Below are positions 19,184-19,682 of a DNA stretch of 19,682 nt, in pieces; within the stretch, counting starts at the first letter, position 1; each line of letters opens with the position of its first letter. The stretch covers positions 1 to 19,682 of the forward strand of contig CAILMU010000106.1 in NCBI GenBank assembly GCA_903835325.1. The letters are read 5' to 3'. Position numbers and translations under genes: made by a program. The stretch comes from an uncultured Microcaldota archaeon (GTDB lineage Archaea > Micrarchaeota > Micrarchaeia > Anstonellales > Bilamarchaeaceae). The notes beneath the pieces were generated by a model that was not told the DNA's origin, did no database searches, and saw only the letters and a program-made list of their open reading frames with translations.

Positions 19184-19682
19184 TCAGGGTCCAGCCAGCT
19201 TCTCAGCTTCGTTCCCGAGTATCGGGATCTTGAACCTCTCCCCATGGTAGGACTTCCAGGCGAAGAAGAGGTGTATAGCGAAGAGCAGCAGGCCATATGC
19301 CATGAATACGACCCAGATCCCCATGAAACCCACGAAAAAGCCGATGCCCATCGTGAGGACTCCTGCCACAATGAGGACGATGAAAAGCGCTATCATCAAG
19401 ACCATCGAAACCACCGTGGTGCATATGTCGAAAAGGATGGCCTGGGCGGCATGGAACCTGACATACTTGTCCTCTTTCTTCATAAGGAAGATGATGAGGG
19501 CTATGAATATACCGAGGAAATACGAGATGGCTGCGAAGCCTCTGCTTTCGCTAGATGGTTCATTCGGACCCGGGGCAACCTGAGGTCCAGGCGCAGTGGC
19601 AGGCGCGATGATTTTCGGCTCTTCCAGTTTCACTTGAGCCGGTGCGACCGCGGCCTGTTGCTTTGCCGTGCTTTTCGTATCC
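19184..19682 (-). CDS. DUF4870-like membrane protein, 5' end beyond the window
   Basis: The frame is open to the right edge, so the N-terminus is missing; 165 codons are visible. The visible start is a low-complexity A/P/Q/K region, then GFAAISYFLGIFIALIIFLMKKEDKYVRFHAAQAILFDI, the DUF4870/Tic20-like signature of a helix, a basic KKED loop and FHAAQAL/I. Two more helices follow (ALFIVLIVAGVLTMGIGFFVGFMGIWVVFMAYGLLLFAIHLFFAW), then GERFKIPILGNEAEKL. Function in this family is unknown. A GTG at 19633 is a possible internal start but excludes part of the same low-complexity tract. It converges on DP2 with a 59-base gap that holds nothing I recognise except a short AAxCGAATCG direct repeat. Confidence 0.8.
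   Translation of the reverse strand, partial: DTKSTAKQQAAVAPAQVKLEEPKIIAPATAPGPQVAPGPNEPSSESRGFAAISYFLGIFIALIIFLMKKEDKYVRFHAAQAILFDICTTVVSMVLMIALFIVLIVAGVLTMGIGFFVGFMGIWVVFMAYGLLLFAIHLFFAWKSYHGERFKIPILGNEAEKLAGP

Overview
The window looks like a compact archaeal chromosome segment. Archaeal markers are the large subunit of DNA polymerase D (DP2), endonuclease Q, a GTP-dependent dephospho-CoA kinase (DUF359 type), an AlaX editing protein, a TrmB-type regulator, TATA boxes about 22-32 bases before many start codons (mostly leaderless transcripts), T-tract terminators, and tRNA introns with bulge-helix-bulge (BHB) splice sites. A euryarchaeal or DPANN-like lineage fits the small genes and multi-intron tRNAs; the exact lineage is inference.

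Layout. 1-5000: EndoQ, two membrane proteins on the minus strand, a PRC-barrel and small membrane protein pair, the dephospho-CoA kinase and an MFS-like transporter. 4948-6240: a minus-strand operon of two unknown genes and rpiA, divergent from alaX (6286) and a two-TM protein with an acidic tail (7019). 7656-9158: a secreted lipoprotein metalloprotease on the minus strand. 9235-10128: a doubtful small ORF and an AT-rich LAGLIDADG homing endonuclease gene. 10222-10361: initiator tRNA-Met with two non-canonical introns. 10383-13924: a VTT/DedA membrane protein, a TrmB-type regulator divergent from a probable signal-peptide beta-barrel protein, and a 391-residue unknown. 14008-14417: tRNA-Ala(UGC) on the minus strand with two introns and a palindrome array beyond its 3' end. 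14579-15105: two small zinc-ribbon proteins. 15291-15549: elongator-type tRNA-Met(CAU) with an intron, preceded by two palindromes that copy its acceptor stem. 15693-19124: DP2. 19184 to the right edge: a DUF4870-like membrane protein, cut by the window.

The strongest unusual signal is around the three tRNA genes. All three are split (five introns in all), and each is flanked by sequence able to pair with, or mimic, part of that tRNA: a leader antisense to the D and anticodon arms of the initiator, acceptor-stem palindromes before the elongator, and an alternating GGACT/AGTCC array after tRNA-Ala. Other notable points are a predicted 12-strand barrel ending in phenylalanine in an archaeon, and a metzincin-like protease whose zinc motif carries one extra residue (HExxxH).
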